Counted from the first letter of the stretch, positions 1 to 5,944 are shown. The stretch: DNA of 6,541 nt from Labilithrix luteola (GCA_026225435.1 JAMFST010000801.1:1-6541); one strand, 5' to 3'. Translations and numbers: made by a program. The notes: generated from the sequence alone by a model not told the origin.

Positions 1-1
1 A

Positions 2-19
2 GCCGTACTTATGTACGGC
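2..19. repeat. Perfect small inverted repeat downstream of the pur operon
   Basis: Seen directly: GCCGTAC (2-8) and GTACGGC (13-19) form a perfect 7-bp stem with a 4-base loop TTAT. It lies about 55 bases beyond the stop of the minus-strand flavoprotein gene, where an operon terminator would be expected. On the minus strand the base after the stem is T, but the window then ends, so a U-tract cannot be seen. Next to it is an 8-bp direct repeat CGACCGAC (19-26 and 29-36). It may be a terminator stem or simply an operator-like dyad. The rest of 1-73 shows nothing recognisable. Confidence 0.45.
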
Positions 20-73
20 GACCGACCCCGACCGACGATTTGCGGCCATATCGGTGGCTCATCGATGTCCTCA

Positions 74-1636
74 TCAGCCTAGTTCGACCTTGGACCACAT
101 GTCCCGGCGCATCTTCTCGCGGCGGCGATCGGTGCGGGTGATGATGCGGGCGACGCTCCAGGCGGCGAGCAGCTCCCCTTCCTGGCCGAGCGCCGGCAAG
201 ACGCTGCTGCCGACGACGAAGGCGTTTCCCAGAGCGGTGCGCAGTGGTTCCCCTCCGAGACCGTCGGCCAGCTCCTCGTCGGCGATGTCCCAGCGCGAGG
301 CCATCGGCTCGACGTCGACCGAGGCGCCGCCGGCGCGCAAGGCGGTGCGGTCCACCTCGACCCGGTGCCCGCTGCGGTAGTCCCAGGCCGGTCGCCCGTC
401 GTGCGGCGAGTCGACGAACAGGTAGTGACGCTCGACGAAGGGGAGGAACGCCTCGAGCGTCGCCAGCACCAGCTCGCGGGCGCGCGCCACCGGCGGCCCC
501 GCCTCGCGCGAGAGCAGCGCCTCGGCGACGAGCAGCGAGCGGCCGTTCGCGTTGCCGGGACCGCCACTCACCTTCTGCAGGTGCACACCGAGCGCGTACC
601 GCGGATCCGGCGAGGAGAAGGCGCTCGCCATCGGATCCGAGGGGACGAGGAACGACTCGGTCCCCAGCATCGCCGGCAGCCCCTCGTCGCGCACCACCGC
701 GCTGACCACGAAGCGCGACTCGCCGCGCACGACGCGCGGCCAGGGCAACCGCCTGCCCGCGAGGAACTTGGGCGCGAGCTGCAGCAGCTCGGAGGCGGGC
801 GCGTCACCGACGAGGAAATGCGCCCCCACCGGCGCCTCCTCGCCATCGATCTGCACGCCGGTCACGCGCGAGCCGCGGGTCACCACCGCCGTCGCGCGCT
901 CGCCCACCCGGGTCTCGCCGCCGTGGGCACGAACGCGCTCGAGGAGAAAATCGGTCAGCTCGTCCTCGCCGCCGGCGAGCCGGGAGACGCCGCGGGTCCA
1001 CGCTCCGTGCAGCCGCGCGAGCGCGAACGGCGGCAGCGCGCCGGTGCGATCGCTGGCGAAGCGCGCCGTCGCCTCGACCACCGCGCGGTAGGCGTGGTCG
1101 CGGGGGAACTCGGCGAGCGGATCGCTGACCTGCGCGCCGAGGAACGGCAGCGTCTCGCTGACGCGGGAGGTCTCGCGACGCTCCCAGAAGCTGCCCGCGG
1201 GCCACACCAGGTCGCGCCCGAAGGCGTCGTCGGCGGCGGCGTTGGCGGCGGCGAGCTGCTCGTAGAGCGCATCGACCACGCGCCGCACCTCGCCGAACTC
1301 GCGGTCCACCTCGGCGCCGAAGGCGTTGGCGTCCGGCGGCACGTCGAGCCGCACGCCCGGTCCGAGCACCTGGAACATCGGCTCCACCGGCAACGCGCGC
1401 CGGCGGAAGGTCTGCGACTGCGCCAGCTCGACGAGCACGCGCCCCCAGGCCGGCGACGGATAAGCCAGCAAGGTGAACGTGCGCCGCGCCAGCGTCAGAT
1501 CGTCGTGGGTGTAGAAGGCGGGCTTCCTCCCCTGCCCGAGCACGAGCACGCGCCACGAGCGCCGCGCCAGCAGCGCAGCACAGGTCAACGCGCCGAGAGA
1601 GCCGCCGAGGACGACGACGTCATAGTGCTTGGACAT
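74..1636 (-). CDS. FAD-dependent oxidoreductase-like protein (phytoene desaturase / amine oxidase superfamily), degenerate cofactor motif
   Basis: The 520-residue product resembles CrtI-type flavoproteins, which oxidise lipids or isoprenoids using FAD. An N-terminal Rossmann unit (residues 6-36) is followed by a helical cap. The block around 219-285 (AGGEDELTDF near 221-230, then a strand pair ending at VGDAP) matches the family's second FAD/substrate region. A C-terminal block (472-497, AFVVGSSVLPALGQEG) sits where these enzymes close over FAD. The glycine motif reads G11-G-S-L-G-A16 rather than GxGxxG, and the acid that usually ends strand 2 is G34, so FAD binding is not assured. No signal peptide or membrane helix is visible; the C-terminus is basic (RTDRRREKMRRD, 501-512). 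ATG 1636 is chosen because GAAGGA lies 10 bases upstream and the Rossmann strand starts at residue 6. It is the third gene of a purM-purN operon. The substrate is unknown; a diverged or non-catalytic relative is possible. Confidence 0.82.
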   Translation of the reverse strand: MSKHYDVVVLGGSLGALTCAALLARRSWRVLVLGQGRKPAFYTHDDLTLARRTFTLLAYPSPAWGRVLVELAQSQTFRRRALPVEPMFQVLGPGVRLDVPPDANAFGAEVDREFGEVRRVVDALYEQLAAANAAADDAFGRDLVWPAGSFWERRETSRVSETLPFLGAQVSDPLAEFPRDHAYRAVVEATARFASDRTGALPPFALARLHGAWTRGVSRLAGGEDELTDFLLERVRAHGGETRVGERATAVVTRGSRVTGVQIDGEEAPVGAHFLVGDAPASELLQLAPKFLAGRRLPWPRVVRGESRFVVSAVVRDEGLPAMLGTESFLVPSDPMASAFSSPDPRYALGVHLQKVSGGPGNANGRSLLVAEALLSREAGPPVARARELVLATLEAFLPFVERHYLFVDSPHDGRPAWDYRSGHRVEVDRTALRAGGASVDVEPMASRWDIADEELADGLGGEPLRTALGNAFVVGSSVLPALGQEGELLAAWSVARIITRTDRRREKMRRDMWSKVELG

Positions 1637-1646
1637 CCGGAGCTAG

Positions 1647-1652
1647 TCCTTC
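1647..1652 (-). promoter_or_regulatory. Ribosome binding site of the flavoprotein gene, inside the purN stop region
   Basis: On the minus strand GAAGGA occupies 1652-1647, 10 bases before the ATG at 1636. Its first two bases are part of the purN TGA stop (1653-1651). This arrangement fixes the ATG and suggests translational coupling of the flavoprotein to purN. The spacing is slightly long but acceptable. Confidence 0.6.
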
Positions 1653-2328
1653 AAGCCCACTCGCCGCCGGGGCGAGAGAGATCGCGCAGCGAGTCGCGCC
1701 CGTTGCCGAAGCGGACCTTCGGACGCTGTCCCGGCACCAGGCCGGTGGTGTCCACGTTCAGCCCCTCGGCGGAGATGCGCGCGAGCACCGCGGGGAGCAG
1801 GTGATGCTCCTCGGCGTGGATGCGCGCCGCCAGGCGATCCTCGTCGTCCCCCGGCCGCACGGCGACGGCCGACTGCGCCAGGATCGGACCGGTATCCATC
1901 CCGGTGTCGACCAGGTGCACGGTGCAGCCGCTCACCCGCACCCCGTGACGGAGCGCCTGCCCGACGGCGTCGAGACCCGGGAACGCCGGCAAGAGCGCGG
2001 GATGGACGTTGATGACCCGCATGGGGAACGCATCGAGAAAGCGCGGCGTCACCAGGCGCATGTAGCCGGCGAGCACGACCCACTCGACCCCGTGGGCCTT
2101 GAGCGCGTCCACCGCCGCCTGGTCGAACGCCTCGCGGTCGGGAAAATCGCTGGCCGCCAGCGTCACCGCCGGCACCCCGGCGTTGCGCGCGCGCTCGAGC
2201 GCCGGCGCATTCGCCTTGTTGGAGAGCACCACGCGGACCTCGCCCCCGAGACGCTCGGCGGCGATGGCGTCGAGGATCGCCTGGAGGTTGGTCCCGTTGC
2301 CGGAGACGAGCACACCGAGGGCGATCAC
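1651..2328 (-). CDS. purN: Phosphoribosylglycinamide formyltransferase (GAR transformylase)
   Basis: The product (225 residues with the GTG start) transfers the formyl group of 10-formyl-THF to glycinamide ribonucleotide, the third step of de novo IMP synthesis in the cytosol. The N-terminal phosphate-binding loop is VLVSGNGTNLQA (6-17), followed by LSNKANAPALERA (35-47) and VVLAGYMRLV (84-93). The catalytic Asn-His-Asp set is present: N107 and H109 in INVHPALLP, and D145 in DTGMDTGPIL, matching N106/H108/D144 of the E. coli enzyme. Length is close to the family norm (about 200-220), with a slightly extended C-terminus after the core (residues about 196-225). GTG 2328 is chosen because the reading frame upstream has no family similarity, GTG overlaps the purM stop as GTGA, and GGGAG lies 4 bases upstream. 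The overlap implies translational coupling to purM. Confidence 0.96.
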   Translation of the reverse strand: MIALGVLVSGNGTNLQAILDAIAAERLGGEVRVVLSNKANAPALERARNAGVPAVTLAASDFPDREAFDQAAVDALKAHGVEWVVLAGYMRLVTPRFLDAFPMRVINVHPALLPAFPGLDAVGQALRHGVRVSGCTVHLVDTGMDTGPILAQSAVAVRPGDDEDRLAARIHAEEHHLLPAVLARISAEGLNVDTTGLVPGQRPKVRFGNGRDSLRDLSRPGGEWA

Positions 2329-3386
2329 GACGCTCCCGGCCCCCCCGGCTCGCTGAACCGCACGCGCTCCTCGAACTCGGTCTGCGGATCGACCGCGATG
2401 ACCGTGCCGAGCGGGAACGACGGGAACCCCGCCTCGCTCATGACCGCGGCGAGGCGCTCCTCCTGCTCCGGCGGGACGACGAAGACGTAGCCGACGCCGA
2501 GGTTGAAGGTGCGGCGCAGCTCCGTCTCCTCGACCGGCCCGCGCTGGGCGATGAGATCGAACACCGGCGGCCGCGGCCACGAGGCGACGAGCGCGATGCC
2601 CAGCCCCTCGGGGAGCACCCGCGGCAGGTTCCCCGGCAGTCCGCCGCCGGTCACGTGGCACATCGCCCGGACGTCCAGCCCGGCCGCGAGCGCCGCCTTC
2701 ACCGCCGGCGCATAGAGGCGCGTCGGCTCGAGCAAGGTCTCGCCGATGGACGCCCCACCGAGCTCCGCGGGCCGCTCGGCGAAGGCGCCATGCCCCGGCG
2801 CAAGCACGCGCCGCGCGAGCGCGTAGCCGTTGGAGTGCAGCCCGCTGGAGGCGAGGCCGACGACCTTGTCACCGGCCGCCGTGCGCTTGCCGTCGACCAG
2901 CGACTTGCGCCCGACGACGCCCACGGCGAAGCCGGCGAGGTCGTACTCCCCCGCGGCGTACATCTGCGGGAGCTCGGCCGTTTCCCCGCCGAGGAGCGCG
3001 CAGCCGGAGATCTTGCAAGCGTTGGCGATCCCGCGGACCACGCTCTCGGCCACGTCCACGTCGAGCTTCCCGGTGGCGAAGTAGTCGAGGAAGAAGAGCG
3101 GGCGGGCGCCGCAGGTCAGCACGTCGTTCACGCACATGGCGACGAGGTCCTGCCCGATGGTGTCGTGCTTGCCGGTGGCGAAGGCGACCTTCAGCTTGGT
3201 CCCGACGCCGTCGGTGCCGCTCACCAGCACCGGCTCGTCGATGTCGGTCGGCACGCGGCACAGGCCGGCGAAGCCACCGACGTCCTCCATGACCTCGGCG
3301 ATGCGGGTCATCCGCGCGAGCGGCTTGATGCGCTCCACCAGCGCGTCGCCGGCGTCGATGTCCACGCCTGCCTGCGCGTAGGTCAA
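2325..3386 (-). CDS. purM: Phosphoribosylformylglycinamidine cyclo-ligase (AIR synthetase)
   Basis: PurM closes the imidazole ring, converting FGAM to AIR with ATP hydrolysis, the fifth step of IMP synthesis. With the start used here it has 353 residues (E. coli about 345). Hallmarks in order: TYAQAGVDIDAG (2-13); the nucleotide-binding SGTDGVGTK (56-64); GQDLVAMCVND (78-88); DYFATGKLDVD (101-111); GGETAELP (133-140); SSGLHSNGY (180-188); HVTGGG (244-249); RTFNLGVG (292-299). The frame stays open upstream to GTG 3461, which would add 25 residues rich in Pro, Ser and Gly without family similarity. I prefer TTG 3386 because known PurM proteins start just before the TYAQAGVDI segment and AGGGG lies 8 bases ahead of it. 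GTG 3461 or GTG 3443 cannot be excluded. It is the first gene of the operon and its TGA overlaps purN. Confidence 0.97.
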   Translation of the reverse strand: MTYAQAGVDIDAGDALVERIKPLARMTRIAEVMEDVGGFAGLCRVPTDIDEPVLVSGTDGVGTKLKVAFATGKHDTIGQDLVAMCVNDVLTCGARPLFFLDYFATGKLDVDVAESVVRGIANACKISGCALLGGETAELPQMYAAGEYDLAGFAVGVVGRKSLVDGKRTAAGDKVVGLASSGLHSNGYALARRVLAPGHGAFAERPAELGGASIGETLLEPTRLYAPAVKAALAAGLDVRAMCHVTGGGLPGNLPRVLPEGLGIALVASWPRPPVFDLIAQRGPVEETELRRTFNLGVGYVFVVPPEQEERLAAVMSEAGFPSFPLGTVIAVDPQTEFEERVRFSEPGGPGAS

Positions 3387-3394
3387 GGGCGCGG

Positions 3395-3399
3395 CCCCT
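3395..3399 (-). promoter_or_regulatory. Candidate ribosome binding site deciding the purM TTG start
   Basis: On the minus strand AGGGG (3399-3395) precedes TTG 3386 by 8 bases. The upstream GTG codons at 3461 and 3443 have weaker purine tracts (only AGG, 9 bases from GTG 3461). Together with the expected N-terminus of PurM this supports TTG 3386, though not decisively. Confidence 0.45.
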
Positions 3400-3555
3400 G
3401 AGCCGGTGTGGCCAGAGGTCAGGGTCGGGGGCGGTCGGCTCACGGGCGGTCGCGTCGGCACGCCGGCAACCTACCACCGCAGACCGACGGAGCGACGCAC
3501 CGAGGCGAACCAGGGAGCATCGAGGCGAGGCATACAGATGCGAGCTCGAGCAGGC

Positions 3556-3568
3556 GGTTTCGTAAACC
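3556..3568. repeat. Short perfect hairpin in the purM leader
   Basis: GGTTT (3556-3560) pairs perfectly with AAACC (3564-3568) around the triloop CGT. A tandem CCCGGA follows immediately. No U-tract follows on the minus strand, so it is not an intrinsic terminator. It could be a local RNA structure in the purM leader. Confidence 0.4.
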
Positions 3569-3586
3569 CGGACCCGGACAAAATCG

Positions 3587-3608
3587 GATCCATGGATCAA
3601 AATATCCA
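3587..3608. repeat. Palindrome cluster: GATCCATGGATC and TGGAT-N6-ATCCA
   Basis: Positions 3587-3598 are a perfect 12-bp palindrome. Its right half (TGGAT, 3593-3597) also forms a dyad with ATCCA (3604-3608). GGACAAAAT (3576-3584) and GGATCAAAAT (3594-3603) form an imperfect direct repeat 18 bases apart. The cluster lies just downstream of the predicted minus-strand start point, a typical position for a repressor operator. The binding protein is unknown. Confidence 0.4.
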
Positions 3609-3618
3609 CCAATAAACA

Positions 3619-3630
3619 TGAATAATTTCA
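3619..3630. repeat. Imperfect dyad TGAA-TAAT-TTCA at the predicted purM start point
   Basis: TGAA (3619-3622) and TTCA (3627-3630) are perfect inverted arms around TAAT. The dyad touches the last base of the predicted -10 hexamer and covers the expected start at about 3623, a natural place for a repressor. Arms this short in AT-rich DNA can arise by chance. Confidence 0.25.
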
Positions 3631-3658
3631 ACATATTACATACGACTTGGAGCGTCAA
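3630..3658 (-). promoter_or_regulatory. Sigma-70-type promoter facing purM
   Basis: On the minus strand TTGACG (3658-3653) is followed after exactly 17 bases by TATGTT (3635-3630). This fits a -35 with 5 of 6 consensus bases and a -10 keeping the key T1, A2 and T6. The expected start is around 3623. A second, perfect TTGACA occurs upstream at 3682-3677 but has no -10 at the right distance. It points towards purM and is the only good promoter I find for the purM-purN-flavoprotein operon. Confidence 0.6.
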
Positions 3659-3675
3659 AATTGCGTCTGAAAAAA

Positions 3676-3698
3676 TTGTCAATAATTCTGTTTGACCA
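3676..3698. repeat. Operator-like dyad TTGTCAA-N9-TTGACCA
   Basis: TTGTCAA (3676-3682) and TTGACCA (3692-3698) are inverted arms matching at 6 of 7 positions, centred on 3687. The dyad lies upstream of the purM-facing -35 and about 100 bases before the peptidase start. It could therefore serve either gene as an activator or repressor site. No particular regulator family is indicated. Confidence 0.35.
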
Positions 3699-3797
3699 CA
3701 GTGGGACCATACGTCATTCCTTTACCCACATCGCGGCCCTGCTCGGCACCGATGGACCTGCTTCAAACCGATTCGCCTCGAAAGAACTCCCTCCCCC

Positions 3798-5909
3798 ATG
3801 AAGCTCCGCACGCTTTCCCGCCTCACGCTTGGTCTCGCCACCGTTTCCGGCCTCGCCGCCCTCGTCGCCTGCTCCTCCGGCGACTCGAGCTCGTCCACCA
3901 CGGACAACACCCCGGCCGCCGCCGTCAGCAACGCCCCCACTGCCGAGACCGCCGAGGCCAACCCGCTGGACCGCCCGAGCTGGGCCACCGCCGAGCGCCT
4001 GACCGGTATGGTCGACGACACCGAGTCGGTGAGCATCCAGGTCCACCTGAAGCTCCACAACTACCAGGCGGCCGTCGACGAGCTCTACGCCGTCTCCGAC
4101 CCGACCAGCGCCACCTACGGCCAGTTCCTCACGGACGAGGAGTTCCTCACCAAGTACGCCCCCACCGCCAGCGACGTCGCCATCGTCCGCGCCCACCTCG
4201 AGGCCCACGGCCTGCAGATCACCGAGGTGCCGGACAACAACATGTACATCCAGGCGCAGGGCACCTCCGCGCAGGTGAAGTCCGCGTTCTCGACCCGCCT
4301 CGGTCACTACAACGTCAGCGGCGTGCAGCGTCGCGGCCCGGTCGACCAGCCGAGCCTGCCGGCCGGCATCCTCGACGTCGTCGGCGGCGTCCTCGGTCTC
4401 TCCAACTCCGTCAAGCTCGCCCCACACAACATCCGCTCCGGCAGCGTGCAGTCGATCAACGGCACCACCACGCTGCTCGACCCGAACCACACCGCCACCG
4501 ACGGCGGCACCGCGGACGCCGGCGCCGGCACCGCCGCCCCGCCCACTGCGTGCTCGCAGTTCTGGAACCAGAACACCGCGACCGTCGAGCCGGCCTACGG
4601 CAAGGACTACCCGGCGACCACGTCGAGCTTCCTCTGCGGCTACACCCCCCCGCAGATCCGCGGCGCCTACGGCACTGACAGCCTCGTCTCGAAGAAGACC
4701 GACGGCACCGGCGTCACCATCGCCATCCTCGACGCGTACCAGTCCCCCACCCTCCTGGCCGACGCGCAGAAGTACGCCCTCGCCCACGACCCGAGCCACC
4801 CGCTCCTCTCCTCGCAGTTCACCGCGGTCACCGGCCCGGCGACGCAGAACCCGGAGCCCCCGGTCGACACCGGCTGGTACGGCGAGCAGACCCTCGACGT
4901 GGAAGCGATCCACGCCAGCGCCCCGGGCGCCAACATCGTCTTCGTCGGCGCGGCCAGCCCGACCGACCAGGACCTCACCGCGGCGATGAACGTCATCATC
5001 TCCAAGCGCCTGGCCACGATGATCTCCAACTCCTACGGCTCGCCCGAGGGGCAGGCGAACGACTTCGTCGTCTGGCAGCAGACGGTCCTGCACGCCGGCC
5101 TCAAGGGGATCGGCGTCTACTTCTCCTCCGGTGACAGCGGCGACTTCAACAGCTTCGCCGACCCGAGCCAGAACCTCGGCCAGGTCTCGGCGTCGTTCCC
5201 CGCCTCGCTCCCGCACGTGACCGCGGTCGGCGGCACCTCGCTCGCCATCGACTCGTCCAACAGCTACGTGTTCGAGACCGGCTGGGCGACCAGCTACAGC
5301 ATCCTCGCCCCCGAGCTGCTCGACGGCGGCGCCATCCCCACCGACGACGCGGGCAACCCGCTCGACGGCGGCCCGACGCAGCAGGCCTGGTCCCCCGCGG
5401 CTCCCGGCCAGTTCGGCGGCGGCGCCGGCGGCGGCGTGAGCCTGGTGTACACGCAGCCGCGTTACCAGAAGAAGCTCGTCCCCTCCGCGCTCGCCAACGA
5501 GCCGGGCGCCCCGGCCCGCGTCGTCCCCGACGTCGCCACCCTGGCCGACCCGTACACCGGCTTCCTCATCGGCGAGACCGACCCGACCAGCGGCGTGTAC
5601 AGCGAGTCGGCCATCGGCGGCACCAGCCTCGCCTGCCCGCTCTTCGTCGGCATCATGGCCCTCTCGCAGCAGAACGCCGGCCACACCCTCGGCTTCGCCA
5701 ACGCGCAGCTCTACGCGCTCAAGTCGAGCGCCTGGCGCGACGTCGTCTCGTCGAAGACCCCCGAGGCGGTCAACCTGATCGGCACGAACGTCACCGCCGT
5801 CGTCACCCTCGGCTACCACGGCGAGACCATCGACACCGCGGTCGGCTACGACACCATCACCGGCCTCGGCACCCCGAACGGCAGCACCTTCGTCAAGGCG
5901 ATGAAGTGA
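3798..5909 (+). CDS. S53 (sedolisin/kumamolisin) serine-carboxyl peptidase, lipoprotein zymogen
   Basis: A complete 703-residue preproprotein of an acid-active endopeptidase. Residues 1-25 are a lipoprotein signal: basic MKLR, hydrophobic core, lipobox L22-V-A-C25, then a Ser/Thr/Ala/Pro linker to about 55. The pro-kumamolisin activation domain spans about 60-200 and a low-complexity D/G/A linker about 205-250. The catalytic domain begins near YTPPQIRGAYG (282-292). Catalytic residues are all visible: E363 and D367 in GEQTLDVEA, oxyanion D446 in SSGDSGD, and S610 in GGTSLACP. A likely C-terminal calcium site uses D648 and D685 (GYDTITGLGTP). Residues about 500-540 are a Gly/Asp/Pro-rich insertion. 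C252 and C280 could form a disulfide. ATG 3798 begins the signal peptide directly; no clear Shine-Dalgarno precedes it, only a C-rich run. The gene ends with tandem TGA TGA. It is divergent from purM and closed by its own terminator. Confidence 0.95.
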   Translation: MKLRTLSRLTLGLATVSGLAALVACSSGDSSSSTTDNTPAAAVSNAPTAETAEANPLDRPSWATAERLTGMVDDTESVSIQVHLKLHNYQAAVDELYAVSDPTSATYGQFLTDEEFLTKYAPTASDVAIVRAHLEAHGLQITEVPDNNMYIQAQGTSAQVKSAFSTRLGHYNVSGVQRRGPVDQPSLPAGILDVVGGVLGLSNSVKLAPHNIRSGSVQSINGTTTLLDPNHTATDGGTADAGAGTAAPPTACSQFWNQNTATVEPAYGKDYPATTSSFLCGYTPPQIRGAYGTDSLVSKKTDGTGVTIAILDAYQSPTLLADAQKYALAHDPSHPLLSSQFTAVTGPATQNPEPPVDTGWYGEQTLDVEAIHASAPGANIVFVGAASPTDQDLTAAMNVIISKRLATMISNSYGSPEGQANDFVVWQQTVLHAGLKGIGVYFSSGDSGDFNSFADPSQNLGQVSASFPASLPHVTAVGGTSLAIDSSNSYVFETGWATSYSILAPELLDGGAIPTDDAGNPLDGGPTQQAWSPAAPGQFGGGAGGGVSLVYTQPRYQKKLVPSALANEPGAPARVVPDVATLADPYTGFLIGETDPTSGVYSESAIGGTSLACPLFVGIMALSQQNAGHTLGFANAQLYALKSSAWRDVVSSKTPEAVNLIGTNVTAVVTLGYHGETIDTAVGYDTITGLGTPNGSTFVKAMK

Positions 5910-5928
5910 TGAAGATCTGAAGCTCCGA

Positions 5929-5944
5929 GCAGCACCGCAGCACC
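5929..5944 (+). repeat. Tandem 8-mer GCAGCACC x2 after the peptidase gene
   Basis: GCAGCACC occurs at 5929-5936 and again at 5937-5944. Related CGCAGCAC and CGCAGTAC words follow to about 5970, and another GCAGCACC lies inside the gene end at 5881-5888. It is a small simple-sequence patch in the 3' UTR with no evident function. Confidence 0.5.

Larger units (their letters stand above)
3387..3629 (-). other. Predicted purM 5' leader, with dyads but no recognised riboswitch
   Basis: If transcription starts near 3623 from the promoter at 3658-3630, about 237 nt are transcribed before purM. This stretch contains a perfect 12-bp palindrome GATCCATGGATC (3587-3598) and an overlapping dyad TGGAT-N6-ATCCA (3593-3608). 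It also holds the hairpin GGTTT-CGT-AAACC (3556-3568), a tandem CCCGGA (3567-3578), and two CGAGGCGA copies (3501-3508, 3521-3528) set exactly 20 bases apart. I looked for a purine, PRPP/ppGpp or other known riboswitch core and recognise none. A 59-codon frame (3619-3440, minus) runs through it but has no homology signal. The leader and its start point are inference. Confidence 0.4.
3591..3700. other. AT-rich island in the divergent purM / S53 peptidase intergenic region
   Basis: By hand count 35 of these 110 bases are G or C, against a strongly GC-rich background on both sides. It contains A/T runs (for example 3670-3677), the purM-facing promoter and two dyads. It is the obvious place for promoters and regulator binding for both flanking genes. 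The remainder (3701-3797) returns to mixed composition and shows no clear promoter element for the plus-strand gene. The best -35-like hexamer there is TTGACC at 3692-3697, which lacks a good -10. Confidence 0.7.

Noticed and set aside
365..1804. Open plus-strand frame of 479 codons opposite the flavoprotein gene
   Set aside because: Arg/Ala/His/Glu-rich shadow of a real coding frame; it crosses the flavoprotein-purN junction without regard to gene boundaries.
2329..2661. Upstream extension of the purN frame into purM
   Set aside because: The extension is an Arg/Ala-rich out-of-frame reading of purM. Family similarity starts at the GTG at 2328, which overlaps the purM stop.
2655..3401. Plus-strand frame of 248 codons opposite purM
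   Set aside because: Antisense shadow of a highly conserved PurM frame, with no recognisable domain.
3387..3461. 25-residue N-terminal extension of PurM from GTG 3461
   Set aside because: Pro/Ser/Gly-rich, absent from the family as I know it, and preceded by a weaker ribosome site than TTG 3386. It remains possible.
3677..3682. Perfect TTGACA on the minus strand as an alternative -35
   Set aside because: No TAnnnT hexamer occurs 16-18 bases downstream; the TTGACG/TATGTT pair fits better.
3692..4678. Plus-strand frame of 328 codons overlapping the start of the peptidase
   Set aside because: Out-of-frame overlap giving Arg/Pro/His-rich sequence; the overlapping frame has signal peptide, propeptide and catalytic motifs.
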